Under the pieces are notes generated by a model. That model made no database searches. It saw only the letters and a program-made list of their open reading frames with translations, and had not been told where the DNA came from. DNA of 64,000 nt, taken from Synechococcus sp. CBW1002 (lineage in GTDB: Bacteria > Cyanobacteriota > Cyanobacteriia > PCC-6307 > Cyanobiaceae). The stretch is taken from positions 558,001 through 622,000 of the forward strand of contig NZ_CP060398.1 in assembly GCF_015840915.1 (NCBI RefSeq), read 5' to 3'. Shown here one piece after another: positions 18,644-27,497 of this stretch; within the stretch, counting starts at the first letter, position 1; every line of letters starts with the position of its first letter. The position numbers and the translations under genes are program-made.

Positions 18644-20488
18644 ATGCTTCGCCTCGCCCAAGCCCTCGACAGCCAGCTGTGTGCGGCAATGGAGCGGGCG
18701 TTTCCGCAGGCCGCCGCCGAGGCCCGTGCAGATGGCCGGCGCCTGGATCCCCAGTTGGCAGCGGCCAGCAAGCCCGAATTCGGTGATTTCCAGGCCAACG
18801 GCGCCCTGCCCCTGGCCAAGCCCCTGAAGCAGCCGCCCCGTGCCATCGCCACGGCGATCGTGAACGAACTGGCGGCGGATCCAGCCTTCGCGGAACTCTG
18901 CCTGGAGCCCCAGATCGCCGGGCCCGGCTTCATCAACCTCACCCTGCGTCCTGAGCGGCTCACGGCCGAGGTGGCGGCCCGTCTTGGGGACCCCCGCCTG
19001 GGCGTTCCCGCGGCTGCGGAGGTGGGCGGAGGCCAAGGCGGCAGCGATCAAGGCGGCGGAGCACCGGCGGCTCCGGTGGTGGTCGACTTCTCCAGCCCCA
19101 ACATCGCCAAGGAGATGCACGTGGGCCATCTGCGCTCCACGATCATCGGCGACTGCCTGGCCCGGGTGCTGGAGTTCCGCGGCCACCCGGTGTTGCGCCT
19201 CAACCACGTGGGTGACTGGGGCACCCAGTTCGGCATGCTGATCACCCACCTCAAGCAGGTGGCCCCCGAGGCGCTGATCACCGCCGATGCGGTGGACCTG
19301 GGCGATCTGGTGGCCTTCTATCGCCAGGCCAAGCAGCGCTTCGACGACGACCCCGTCTTCCAGGCGACGTCCCGCGAGGAGGTGGTGAAGCTGCAGGGGG
19401 GAGATCCGGTCTCGCTGAAGGCCTGGGGCCTGCTCTGCGACCAGAGCCGCCGGGAATTCCAGAAGATCTACGACCGGCTCGACATCCGCCTCAGCGAACG
19501 GGGCGAATCCTTCTACAACCCCTACCTCGAGGCCGTGGTGAGCGACCTGGAAGCCACCGGTCTGCTGGTGACCGACGACGGCGCCGGCTGCGTGTTCCTG
19601 GAGGGGGTGAGCGGCAAGGACGGAAAGGCCCTGCCGGTGATCGTGCGAAAAAGCGATGGCGGCTTCAACTACGCCACCACCGACCTGGCGGCCATCCGCT
19701 ATCGCTTTGCCGAGCCCCCGGCCGGCGATGGCGCCCGCCGCGTGATCTACGTGACGGATGCTGGTCAGGCCAGCCATTTCGCCGGCGTGTTCCAGGTGGC
19801 CCGGCGGGCCGGCTGGATCCCCGCAGACGGGCGGCTGGAGCATGTGCCCTTCGGCCTGGTGCAGGGCGACGACGGCAAGAAGCTCAAGACCCGTGCCGGC
19901 GACACCGTGCGCCTGCGGGATCTGCTCGATGAAGCCGTGGAGCGGGCAGGCACCGACCTGCGCCGCCGCCTGGAGGAGGAGGGGCGCCACGAGGAGGAGA
20001 GCTTCATCACCCAGGTGGCCACCACCGTGGGACTGGCGGCGGTGAAGTATGCCGACCTCAGCCAGAACCGCACCACCAACTATCAGTTCAGCTTTGATCG
20101 GATGTTGGCGCTGCAGGGCAACACCGCCCCCTATCTGCTCTATGCCGTGGTGCGGATCGCCGGCATCGCCCGCAAAGGCGGCGACCTGGCGGGCCAGGCG
20201 GAGGCCTCCAGCCTGCAGTTCAGTGAGCCTCAGGAGTGGGCCCTGGTGCGAGAACTGCTGAAGTTCGACGCGGTGGTGGCCGAGGTGGAGCAGGAGTTGC
20301 TGCCCAACCGGTTGTGCAGTTATCTCTTTGAACTCAGCCAGGTGTTCAACCGCTTCTATGACCAGGTGCCGGTGCTCAAGGCTGAGGAAGCCGCCCGCCC
20401 TGGACGCCTGGCGCTCTGCCGCCTCACGGCCGACACCCTGCGGCTGGGGCTGGGGCTGCTCGGCATTCCCAGCCTGGAGCGGATGTGA
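18644..20488 (+). CDS. argS: Arginyl-tRNA synthetase
   Basis: Class I synthetase charging tRNA-Arg, 614 residues with ATG 18644. It has the N-terminal additional domain, the HIGH-like motif in [22 protein letters not shown] (HVGH), [13 protein letters not shown] and the C-terminal anticodon-binding part. As in many ArgRS, the KMSKS region is degenerate ([18 protein letters not shown]). A Gly/Gln-rich insertion sits just before the HIGH region (about residues 125-145). An in-frame start 24 bases earlier is less likely. Confidence 0.95.
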   Translation: MLRLAQALDSQLCAAMERAFPQAAAEARADGRRLDPQLAAASKPEFGDFQANGALPLAKPLKQPPRAIATAIVNELAADPAFAELCLEPQIAGPGFINLTLRPERLTAEVAARLGDPRLGVPAAAEVGGGQGGSDQGGGAPAAPVVVDFSSPNIAKEMHVGHLRSTIIGDCLARVLEFRGHPVLRLNHVGDWGTQFGMLITHLKQVAPEALITADAVDLGDLVAFYRQAKQRFDDDPVFQATSREEVVKLQGGDPVSLKAWGLLCDQSRREFQKIYDRLDIRLSERGESFYNPYLEAVVSDLEATGLLVTDDGAGCVFLEGVSGKDGKALPVIVRKSDGGFNYATTDLAAIRYRFAEPPAGDGARRVIYVTDAGQASHFAGVFQVARRAGWIPADGRLEHVPFGLVQGDDGKKLKTRAGDTVRLRDLLDEAVERAGTDLRRRLEEEGRHEEESFITQVATTVGLAAVKYADLSQNRTTNYQFSFDRMLALQGNTAPYLLYAVVRIAGIARKGGDLAGQAEASSLQFSEPQEWALVRELLKFDAVVAEVEQELLPNRLCSYLFELSQVFNRFYDQVPVLKAEEAARPGRLALCRLTADTLRLGLGLLGIPSLERM

Positions 20489-20706
20489 GCGCTCCTGGCA
20501 GCAGGTCATCCGGCCTTTCCCAGCGGCGACCGGTCGGCGCAGGAGCCGAAGCTGCCGCGGAGATGGGGTTCATCGAGAGGCAGGGGTCCGTCACCTGCTT
20601 GCGGCGTCGTTCGGGCATGGGACTCCAGAATCCTTGCCTCCATGGCCATGGTCAGCCGATCACTCCTGAATCGATCACCACACGGCCCGCAAGAGCAATC
20701 TGAGCA

Positions 20707-20883
20707 ATGATGCGTTCAGACAGTGTTCCCCAGATGATCGGGATCGAGACGATCCAGAGGGGCAAGTCCTGCCCCTACGGCACAACGAACAGCGAGCTCA
20801 CATCGGGTCTGATTGAGCGCATCGGTGGCAGCCCAAGCACTGTTCGTCTTGAGCGCGAGACCAGGCATCGTGGCAGTCAGTGA
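20707..20883 (+). pseudogene. Possible IS30-type transposase HTH remnant
   Basis: A 58-codon frame in the 470-base gap after argS. Its end, ERIGGSPSTVRLERETRHRG, resembles the helix-turn-helix of IS30-family transposases (consensus like IGRSPSTVSREIRRN). Nothing else of a transposase follows. The rest of the gap (20489-20706 and 20884-20956) shows no gene. The match is short and could be chance. Confidence 0.2.
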
Positions 20884-20956
20884 TCAGCTCTTCGGGAGTT
20901 GGATCAAGGCCCAACGCCCAAGCTCGGAACCGGCACGCCCGTGATGGGCATGAGCT

Positions 20957-21937
20957 TCAAGGCGGATTGACACCGCCATCAGCGGCATCCGCCGGTTGAA
21001 GCGGCGGCACCCCCATCGCCGCTCGCAGCTTCTCCAGCGGCTCATCCACGTGCTCCCAGAAGTTCCAGGCAGGGTTGAACGTGTCGCCACTGGTGACATC
21101 GCCGCGGTTCCACGCCACCCAGAACTTGCGCGCATCCAGAGCTCCCGTGGCGCTGCCGGCAGGCTCCACGAGCGGCACGCCCAGGTGCCAGCTCACGATC
21201 ACCGGCAGGATGTGCCCAGCCAGCGCCTCCACTGGGTGCATACCGGCAGTGAATGTGCTCACCAGCAACTCCCCCTGCGGCGACGTGCCGTAGCCCGAAA
21301 GCAGGTGGGCGGCATCATGGGGCGTGGTGAAGGCTTCGGCCACTGCCTCCTCCATCCCAGCAAAAGGGAAACCGTTGACGCGGTAGAAGTCGTGAAAGGC
21401 CCGCCCGAAGGTCCCGGGTGGCTTCGCAGCCAGCGCCTCATAGCGCTGGCTGAGTTCCGGAGCCGACGCATCCCGGTAGGGCAGCAGCCACTCACAGAAG
21501 CTCGCCACGTCCTCCACCCACTCGCCGGTGATGCTGGCCCGGTTGCGGCGCAGCATGTCGGCCCGCACCAGCCCCAGCTCGCCCTGCACCAGCGACTGCA
21601 GATCGCGGACTGCCGGCTCCTCGACCCCGAGGGCCTCGGCATAGGCAGCCACCCGCTCGGCCGCAGCGGGCGACACCTGCCCATCCACCGTGGCGATCAC
21701 CACCAGCGGCACGATCACCTCGCTCCCCCGCTCCCCCAGACCCTCGGCCAGCTGGGCCGGCGAAACGCGCTCAAGGCTGTGGAGATCCAGTCCGGTACCG
21801 ATCCGGAACACCAGCAGCGCCGCCGAACACAAGGCACTGCGATCGAGGGCGGTGAGTTCACCATCGCCAGCCCGGGCCACCTCCGCCATCGCGCCAAGGA
21901 TCAGCCTGGCCTGCTGCTCACTGCCATCGAAAATCAC
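20957..21937 (-). CDS. TerB-like / Coq4-like fusion protein
   Basis: A 326-residue two-part protein. Residues ~1-130 are helical and acidic and resemble a TerB-like (tellurite-resistance B) domain (LVVIATVDGQVSPAAAERVAAYAEALGV). Residues ~165-300 match Coq4: His207-Asp-Ala-Ala-His211 followed by 11 residues and Glu223 is exactly the HDxxH-x11-E metal/lipid-site motif. Coq4 acts in ubiquinone synthesis, but cyanobacteria make plastoquinone, so the role must differ. A Coq4 homolog from Nostoc has a known structure with a bound prenyl phosphate. It may share a transcript with the upstream membrane-protein gene. Confidence 0.7.
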   Translation of the reverse strand: MIFDGSEQQARLILGAMAEVARAGDGELTALDRSALCSAALLVFRIGTGLDLHSLERVSPAQLAEGLGERGSEVIVPLVVIATVDGQVSPAAAERVAAYAEALGVEEPAVRDLQSLVQGELGLVRADMLRRNRASITGEWVEDVASFCEWLLPYRDASAPELSQRYEALAAKPPGTFGRAFHDFYRVNGFPFAGMEEAVAEAFTTPHDAAHLLSGYGTSPQGELLVSTFTAGMHPVEALAGHILPVIVSWHLGVPLVEPAGSATGALDARKFWVAWNRGDVTSGDTFNPAWNFWEHVDEPLEKLRAAMGVPPLQPADAADGGVNPP

Positions 21938-22048
21938 CGGCCACTCCCCTGCCGTGGATCACACCATCCTCAGGCGGGAACCGTCGCTCGGCAATGCAGA
22001 GAACTGAGCGCCGGAGCTGGCGATGGTTCAGGGATGGGCGAGTTGTGA

Positions 22049-22498
22049 TCACGGCAACGGTTTGAACTGATCCTGGGGCTCAGAGACTGGCTGCCCGGGC
22101 TGCTTTCGTTTCAGCAAGTGTCGCCTCGACAGGTAGCTCAGCGCCGTTGCGAACACCAACAGGGCCAGCCCGGGCTGGATCGAGACATGGGCCTGAGCCG
22201 CCAGTGGCCATTCGGGGCAGGAGAAACTGGCCCTGAACTGGCTGAGGATCTGCAGCAGTCCGCTGAAGATCGCGCAGAACATGAGCACGACCACTAGGGG
22301 GAACAGCACCAGGGGCGTGACCACCCCGATCAGGGCAAGCACGAGACCAAGGACCTGCAATCCTCTCAGCCAGAGCAGAGTCCGGGTCGTCATCCCAGCG
22401 CCTGGGAGCAACCCGTTCAGCAGTAGGGCGAGTAGCAGGGGCAACAGCAGGGTCAAGGCCCAACGGAACGCTGCGGCGACGGATTCAGGCACAACCAT
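22049..22498 (-). CDS. Small integral membrane protein, unknown function
   Basis: 149 residues with about four hydrophobic helices (10-32, 42-62, 63-84 and 106-124) and a charged, Pro/Gln-rich cytoplasmic tail. No family recognised. Start ATG 22498 opens directly before the first helix. It lies 111 bases upstream of the TerB-Coq4 gene on the same strand, so a two-gene transcript is possible. Confidence 0.6.
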   Translation of the reverse strand: MVVPESVAAAFRWALTLLLPLLLALLLNGLLPGAGMTTRTLLWLRGLQVLGLVLALIGVVTPLVLFPLVVVLMFCAIFSGLLQILSQFRASFSCPEWPLAAQAHVSIQPGLALLVFATALSYLSRRHLLKRKQPGQPVSEPQDQFKPLP

Positions 22499-23205
22499 GG
22501 GGAAAGAAGCATGACCCGATCATCTCTGCGTCGGGAGTTGACTCAGCCCCATATTGCGAAGCTAAGGTCCTGAAGGCCGAAGGGAAAGGCAGGCGATCCT
22601 GCCGTCCAGGATCCAGGCCTTCGGGGCCTCACCTGGGGCAATGCATCAGGACAACTATCAGTGAGTCGTGCAGCAATGGATGCGCTCAGAGCAGTCCGGC
22701 GCATGCTGTTGCCGGCCAGCAGCAGTCATCCATCTATTAGTCTACGAATGGCGAGACTCAATCAGTTGCGAGGACGTGCACCTCAGGATCTGCATCAGAT
22801 ACGACTTAGAGGTAACGCGAATAAATGGACCCGCCTTAACTTCGATCAGATCAGCGCGGAAGCCTAGCCGCACTGCCTTGTGGCGTCGAGTGGAGCGCTC
22901 TATCAGGCACTTTATCCGCCAGCAGAAAGGCTAACGCGAACAAGCAGATCGCCGGCGCCAATAGTTACCAGAGCCTAATCATCACCATCCCCGTATATAA
23001 CGAGCAAGGACGAATCCTGTCCTTACCCGGCATTGGCAAAGTGCCTTTGGCCCAGCAGTAGCCAACCATGCCAGCGAAACCGCCCGAAGAAATCAGACCA
23101 AAAGCCAAACAATTCAGCGCAGAATCTTGAAACAAGGTTCCAAGACCATGATTCGACTTATCACTGAGAAAAACGAGTCCTGCCCAAGCAAGTAAATGCC
23201 GCCGG
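22499..23205. other. Low-GC gap with no intact gene
   Basis: About 700 bases, clearly richer in A/T than the flanks. Short frames at 22661-22934 have no protein character. On the minus strand an uninterrupted hydrophobic frame of about 90 codons (about 22970-23245, containing LLAWAGLVFLSD and GLISSGGFAGMVGYCW) lacks a start codon; it may be a gene scrap. Together with the integrase-like fragment to its right this looks like decayed mobile DNA. Confidence 0.4.
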
Positions 23206-23325
23206 CGAATATTCCGAGCGCCAGGAGAAGATTCCGCTCACCTGCAGATCGACCGCCAGATGGCTGAGGAACGCCTTCACCTCAGCGCTGCCCATCTCTC
23301 GCGGTAGCGCTGGATCAGGCCTCCC
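23206..23325 (-). pseudogene. Fragment of a tyrosine recombinase (integron-integrase-like)
   Basis: On the minus strand, PREMGSAEVKAFLSHLAVDL (about 23236-23310) closely resembles the N-terminal SAM-like domain of XerC/IntI-type integrases, where a segment like AEVEAFLSHLAV is common. The frame then runs into unrelated residues and stops near 23165. No catalytic domain follows. It is evidence of past integration of mobile DNA. Confidence 0.45.
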
Positions 23326-23357
23326 TACGCTGCCGTTGGTCGTCGCCCCGTTCCGCC

Positions 23358-24548
23358 TTGCCCGCCAGCCTGCCTCCAGGACCCAAGGCCCGGCCCGAGG
23401 TGGAGTCGCTGCAGTCCTACAGCGCCCCCCTGGAGGGCAGGCGCGGCCTGCTGCGGCTCGATTTCAACGAGAACACCGTGGGGCCCAGCCCCCGGGTGGT
23501 GGAGGCGATTCGCGCCATCCCGGCCGACCACTACGCCATCTACCCGGAATACGACGGCCTGCGCGAGGCGGTGGTAGCCAACCTCAGTGCCACAGCCCCA
23601 GGGCTGGTCCGGTCACTCGCCCCTGAGCAGGTTGGCCTGTTCAACGGCGTGGATGCCGCGATCCACGCCCTGTTCCAGGCCTATGGCGCGGCAGGAGACC
23701 GGCTGCTCACCACCAGCCCCACCTTCGGCTACTACACCCCCTGCGCCCGGATGCAGGGCATGGCGATCGAGGCGATTCCCTACGAGGAGCCGTCGTTCAC
23801 GTTCCCGCTGGCCGCGATCCAGGCCGCGCTTCAGCCACCGGCGACTGGTGCTGCGGCTGGCGATGAAGCCCAGGCGAGCTGGACGCCACCTCGCATCCTG
23901 TTGCTCTGCAACCCCAACAACCCCACCGGCACCCGGCTGGCACCGGAGCGGGTCCTGGAGCTGGCGGCGCTGGCACCCCACACCCTGGTGGTGGTGGATG
24001 AGCTCTATGAGGCCTTCACCGGCGACAGCGTGCTGCCGCTCCTGCTGCAGGCCAGCGGCGCCGCTGATCCGTTTGCGGCCTATCCGAACCTCCTGGTGCT
24101 GCGCTCCCTGGCCAAGACAGCCGGCCTGGCGGGGCTGCGCATCGGTTTCGCGATCGGGCCAGCAGCCGTGGTGGACCGGGTGAGCCGGGTCACCGGCCCC
24201 TACGACATCAACAGCTTTGCCGTGACTGCCGCCCATGCCGCCCTGGCTGACCAGCCCTATGTGGAGGCCTATGTGGCGGAGGTGCTGCGGGCCCGGGACT
24301 GGCTGGTGCAACGCCTGCGGGAGGCCGGTGTGCGCCACCACGTGGACGGGGGCAACTATCTGCTGCTTTGGCCCCAGGGGGATCCGGCTGAGGTGGAGGC
24401 CGAGTTGCGGCGAGCCGGCATTCTGGTGCGCTCGATGGCGGGCAAACCCCTGATCGATGGCTCCCTGCGGGTGAGCCTTGGAACGCTGGACCAGATGGAG
24501 TGCTTCTGGGCGGCCTATGCCGCCATCGAGCTCAGCGCATCACCATGA
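23358..24548 (+). CDS. hisC: Histidinol-phosphate aminotransferase-like (class I/II aminotransferase)
   Basis: A PLP-dependent aminotransferase of 396 residues. Hallmarks are RLDFNENTVGPSPRVVEAI at the start, LLCNPNNPTGTRL, VDELYEAF (Asp/Tyr of the PLP site), SLAKTAGLAGLRIGFAIG (PLP Lys) and SLRVSLGTLDQM (substrate Arg). These fit HisC, the seventh step of histidine synthesis, though related amino acids are possible. Start is TTG 23358 with no clear ribosome-binding site. Its 3' end overlaps the convergent metallo-hydrolase gene by 17 bases. Confidence 0.85.
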   Translation: MPASLPPGPKARPEVESLQSYSAPLEGRRGLLRLDFNENTVGPSPRVVEAIRAIPADHYAIYPEYDGLREAVVANLSATAPGLVRSLAPEQVGLFNGVDAAIHALFQAYGAAGDRLLTTSPTFGYYTPCARMQGMAIEAIPYEEPSFTFPLAAIQAALQPPATGAAAGDEAQASWTPPRILLLCNPNNPTGTRLAPERVLELAALAPHTLVVVDELYEAFTGDSVLPLLLQASGAADPFAAYPNLLVLRSLAKTAGLAGLRIGFAIGPAAVVDRVSRVTGPYDINSFAVTAAHAALADQPYVEAYVAEVLRARDWLVQRLREAGVRHHVDGGNYLLLWPQGDPAEVEAELRRAGILVRSMAGKPLIDGSLRVSLGTLDQMECFWAAYAAIELSASP

Positions 24549-25290
24549 TCTCGGTGCCCTCACTCAGCTTGCCCGGCAGGGTCACACTGCTGCCCACCCG
24601 CTTCACCGGGGTCCCGGCCATGGCCTGCAGAAAGGGCTCGACGCTGCCCTGGTCGCAATCCGGCTTCTCCTTGCCGCTGTTGTGCTGAACGGGGATCACC
24701 CTGCGAGGCTTCAGTTCCCGCACAACCTCCGCCGCCTCGGCACCGGTATAGACCTTCGCGCCACCGCCGACCCCGATGATCAGCACATCCGGTGTGCCCA
24801 GCAGCACCCGATCGGCCGGGGCCAGCCTGGCGGCAGTACCGCCCAGGTGAGCGAAGGTGAGTCCACCCTGCTGCCAGCGCCACAGGGTGGACTGCCCGAA
24901 GCGGCGGCCCCCGACCCGGTCATGGGGTGCGGCGATCCCCTCGATCTGCAGGCCCGCGACGCGATAGGAACCCGGAGTCACCAGCATGCGGCCGCTGGCC
25001 ACCGGGGCTCCTTCATCCAGCAGGCGACTGCTGGCCAGGATCACATCGGCACCCACCCGCGGCTCGCTGAGTCCCGCGGCACAACCCACGGCCTTGAACG
25101 GATTCACCAGCACGGTGGCGCCGCCGCCACGGATCAACAGGGCGCTGTGGCCATAGCTGGTGATGGTTACCCCGCCTGCAGCCAGCGCAGCCGGGGTGAG
25201 GGCCGCTCCTGCCAGGGTGGTTCCCGCCAGCACGCTGGTGGCCGTGAGCGTCGCCAGGGGGCGGAATCGGCGGAAACCGGCAACAGCCAT
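24532..25290 (-). CDS. Secreted MBL-fold (UlaG-like) metallo-hydrolase
   Basis: 252 residues with an N-terminal signal peptide (basic start, hydrophobic 12-35, cleavage probably after ALAA). The mature part reads VTITSYGHSALLIRGGGATVLVNPF, the first strand of UlaG-type beta-lactamase-fold proteins, with AHLGG and VIPVQHNSG later. The classical HxHxDH is reduced: the region after ILASSRLLDEG lacks it, so catalysis is uncertain. Exported, substrate unknown. Confidence 0.75.
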   Translation of the reverse strand: MAVAGFRRFRPLATLTATSVLAGTTLAGAALTPAALAAGGVTITSYGHSALLIRGGGATVLVNPFKAVGCAAGLSEPRVGADVILASSRLLDEGAPVASGRMLVTPGSYRVAGLQIEGIAAPHDRVGGRRFGQSTLWRWQQGGLTFAHLGGTAARLAPADRVLLGTPDVLIIGVGGGAKVYTGAEAAEVVRELKPRRVIPVQHNSGKEKPDCDQGSVEPFLQAMAGTPVKRVGSSVTLPGKLSEGTEIMVMR

Positions 25291-25373
25291 GGGATGGGGG
25301 AGGCGGCCCCAAGGGCCCTTGCGTGGCGCGAAACTAGCAGCGATGGGGCGCCAGAACAGTTTGGCCGGGCTGC

Positions 25374-25997
25374 TCAGCGACTGGCCTGGCGCTGGTTGCT
25401 CGGATGCAGGCTCGCCTGCCGCAGAAAGTTGGCCAGCAGCGCATGGCCGTTCTGGGTGAGCACGCTTTCGGGGTGGAACTGCACCCCCTCGATATGGGGA
25501 TGGTCACGGTGGCGCAGGCCCATGATCGTGCCGTCGTCGAGCCAGGCCGTGATCTCCAGGCACTCCGGCAGGCTGGCGCGCTCGGCGATCAGGCTGTGAT
25601 ACCGCGTGGCGGTGAGGGGATCAGGCAGGCCGGCGAACACCCCTTCGCCGCCATGGCGCACCGGAGAGGTCTTGCCGTGCATCAGCTCCGCCGCCCGCAC
25701 CACTCGCCCTCCATACACCTGGGCAATGGCCTGGTGGCCCAGGCACACCCCCAGGGTGGGCACGGTGGGGCTGAGCTGCCGCAACACCTCCAGGCACACA
25801 CCCGACTGATCTGGATCGCCCGGGCCGGGGGAGATCAGAATCGCGGCTGGGGCGAGTTCCCGGATCTGCTCCAGGCCGAGGGCATCGTTGCGTTCCACCC
25901 GCAGCTCAGCAGCCAGGGGATGGTCCGTCGCCAGCTCGCCCAGATACTGCACCAGGTTGAACGTGAAGCTGTCGTAGTTGTCGAGGACCAGCAGCAT
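25374..25997 (-). CDS. trpG: Anthranilate/aminodeoxychorismate synthase glutaminase subunit
   Basis: A class I glutamine amidotransferase that supplies ammonia to TrpE (and perhaps PabB). 207 residues; [20 protein letters not shown] at the start, catalytic Cys in [17 protein letters not shown], and the His/Glu pair in [12 protein letters not shown]. It is probably co-transcribed with the upstream dgkA, ybeY, DUF3285 and prfB genes, all on the minus strand with short gaps. Confidence 0.93.
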   Translation of the reverse strand: MLLVLDNYDSFTFNLVQYLGELATDHPLAAELRVERNDALGLEQIRELAPAAILISPGPGDPDQSGVCLEVLRQLSPTVPTLGVCLGHQAIAQVYGGRVVRAAELMHGKTSPVRHGGEGVFAGLPDPLTATRYHSLIAERASLPECLEITAWLDDGTIMGLRHRDHPHIEGVQFHPESVLTQNGHALLANFLRQASLHPSNQRQASR

Positions 25998-26086
25998 GGG
26001 AGCCTTCGGGCGCCGGCAGGCGCCGCATCGATCGCCCCATTCAACGTTGCCGCCTCAGCAGCGGGATGGCTTGGCAGGGCGCAGCC

Positions 26087-26566
26087 TCAGAGGCCCAGCC
26101 GCAGCATCAGCGGCGGCAGCAGCAACAGGCCCGCCACCAGCAGCGAGGCCAGGGCCGCCACCAGCACAGCGGCGGCGGCGCAGTCTTTGGCGATCTTGGC
26201 CAGGGGGTGGAAGGATCGCCCGATCGCCAGGTCGACCACGGCTTCGGTGGCGGTGTTGAGCAGCTCCAGCACCAGCACCGTCGCCACCGTGAGCACCAGC
26301 ACCGCGAGCCGGTCGGCGCTCAGCCCGAGCCAGAGGCCCAGGGAGAACACCACCACCCCCGTGCCCACATGGATGCGGAAGTTGCGCTGGCTGCGGAAGC
26401 CATAGATCACGCCCTGCGCTGCGTAGCGAAAGCTGGAGGGCAGATCCCCTGCCACGGTCCAGGCACCCAGTCGGGGTTTGCGGCTGCGGGAAGTCCCTTG
26501 CGTGCTCATCGCCAGGCCGCTGGGCTCATGCAGCGTGAGGATGGGGGGCTCGTGCGGAACCTGCAT
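26087..26566 (-). CDS. dgkA: Diacylglycerol/undecaprenol kinase family protein
   Basis: A small membrane kinase of the DgkA family, 159 residues. After a hydrophilic ~40-residue leader come three helices with the conserved FRYAAQGVIYGFRSQRNFRIH and ELLNTATEAVVDLAIGRSFHPLAKIAKDCAAAAVL. The latter contains the catalytic Glu and Asn-Thr motif. Substrate is diacylglycerol or undecaprenol. Start may be the internal ATG 26509 rather than 26566. It lies between ybeY and trpG. Confidence 0.9.
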   Translation of the reverse strand: MQVPHEPPILTLHEPSGLAMSTQGTSRSRKPRLGAWTVAGDLPSSFRYAAQGVIYGFRSQRNFRIHVGTGVVVFSLGLWLGLSADRLAVLVLTVATVLVLELLNTATEAVVDLAIGRSFHPLAKIAKDCAAAAVLVAALASLLVAGLLLLPPLMLRLGL

Positions 26567-26601
26567 GGCATCGGTACCAGCAACGCGTCTCTTGGCGCAC
26601 C

Positions 26602-27192
26602 CTACCGCCGGTTTTCGGCCTGACCAGTCCTGATCAAACGCTCCTGCAGGGCCAGCATGGCCGCGAGGCTGGGCTCATCGGGATGGTCCCAGCCGAGCAG
26701 GTGAAGCAGGCCATGGCTGGCCAGGAACAGCAGCTCATCCTCGAGCGTGTTGCCAGCATCTCCGGCCTGGCGAGCGGCGGTTTCCAGCGAGATCACGATG
26801 TCGCCCAGCTCCAGGGCCTCCAGCTCCATCCCAGCCGCCATCGGCAGATCGGGGAACTGTTCGCCTTCAGCGGTCTCCTGGGCGGCGAAGGCGAGCACGT
26901 CCGTGGCGCCATCCTTCTGCCGCCAGGAGGCGTTGAGTTCGGCGATTGCGGCATCGCTGCAGAGGCTCAGGCCAAGGCTGTAGGCCGTTGCCTGCAATGT
27001 GCCGGGCAGCTCCGGCCTCAGCTCCGCCAGCCAGCGCCCCAGGTGCTCGCTCCAGGGTTCCAGCCCCGCCACGGCATCGGCCAGGGGCGCTGCCGCTGCC
27101 AGCAGAGCGGCTTCCAGGCTGTCGTCCGCCTGGAAGGCCAGGTCAAGGTCGAGCTCGTTGGGGTCGATCTCGATGGTGGAGTCGGCGGGCAT
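26602..27192 (-). CDS. ybeY: Endoribonuclease YbeY (16S rRNA maturation)
   Basis: A zinc-dependent RNase acting on the 16S rRNA 3' end. The metal motif HGLLHLLGWDHPDE (HxxxH-x5-H) is intact near residue 161, preceded by the GDIVISLETA strand and TDVLAFAA. 196 residues: the N-terminal ~40 are an acidic extension beyond the usual ~150-residue enzyme. It starts four bases after the DUF3285 stop, in a tightly packed operon. Confidence 0.93.
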   Translation of the reverse strand: MPADSTIEIDPNELDLDLAFQADDSLEAALLAAAAPLADAVAGLEPWSEHLGRWLAELRPELPGTLQATAYSLGLSLCSDAAIAELNASWRQKDGATDVLAFAAQETAEGEQFPDLPMAAGMELEALELGDIVISLETAARQAGDAGNTLEDELLFLASHGLLHLLGWDHPDEPSLAAMLALQERLIRTGQAENRR

Positions 27193-27196
27193 GGCG

Positions 27197-27379
27197 TCAG
27201 CCCGTGGGGGGCAGGGTGGGCCGGCCCAGCCAGGCGATCAGCACCAGAAAGCCGCACAGGCCCAAAGCGGTGAGGCCGAAATGCACCAGGCTCTGGCGTC
27301 CCTTGCGCACCATGTTGCGCATGGCCAGCTTCACGAAACTGGCCGGTGGCGCCTGCGGGTCTGGTGAAGAATCCGGCAT
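27197..27379 (-). CDS. DUF3285 small membrane protein
   Basis: A 60-residue cyanobacterial protein with SFVKLAMRNMVRKGRQSLVHF followed by one transmembrane helix (about 35-53), the DUF3285 pattern. ATG 27379 is chosen; the frame stays open to 27571 but that region is not protein-like. Function unknown; its constant place between prfB and ybeY in related genomes (recalled, not checked) suggests a housekeeping role. Confidence 0.8.
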   Translation of the reverse strand: MPDSSPDPQAPPASFVKLAMRNMVRKGRQSLVHFGLTALGLCGFLVLIAWLGRPTLPPTG

Positions 27380-27497
27380 CAAGGAAAAGAGACGGGAGAG
27401 CGTTCGTTTGCGCCTGTTCAGTGTCGGCGTTTCAGACGCCGATCGTGAGCCCGGAGGTTCAGTCGGTTGCTTCAGTCCTGCGCATCGGTCCGGCGCC

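Noticed and set aside
18590-20509. 639-codon open frame on the minus strand
   Set aside because: Lies exactly opposite argS; His/Gln/Ala-rich with no recognisable domain.
22970-23245. Start-less hydrophobic minus-strand frame of ~90 codons
   Set aside because: No start codon and no family recognised; described only as part of the gap.
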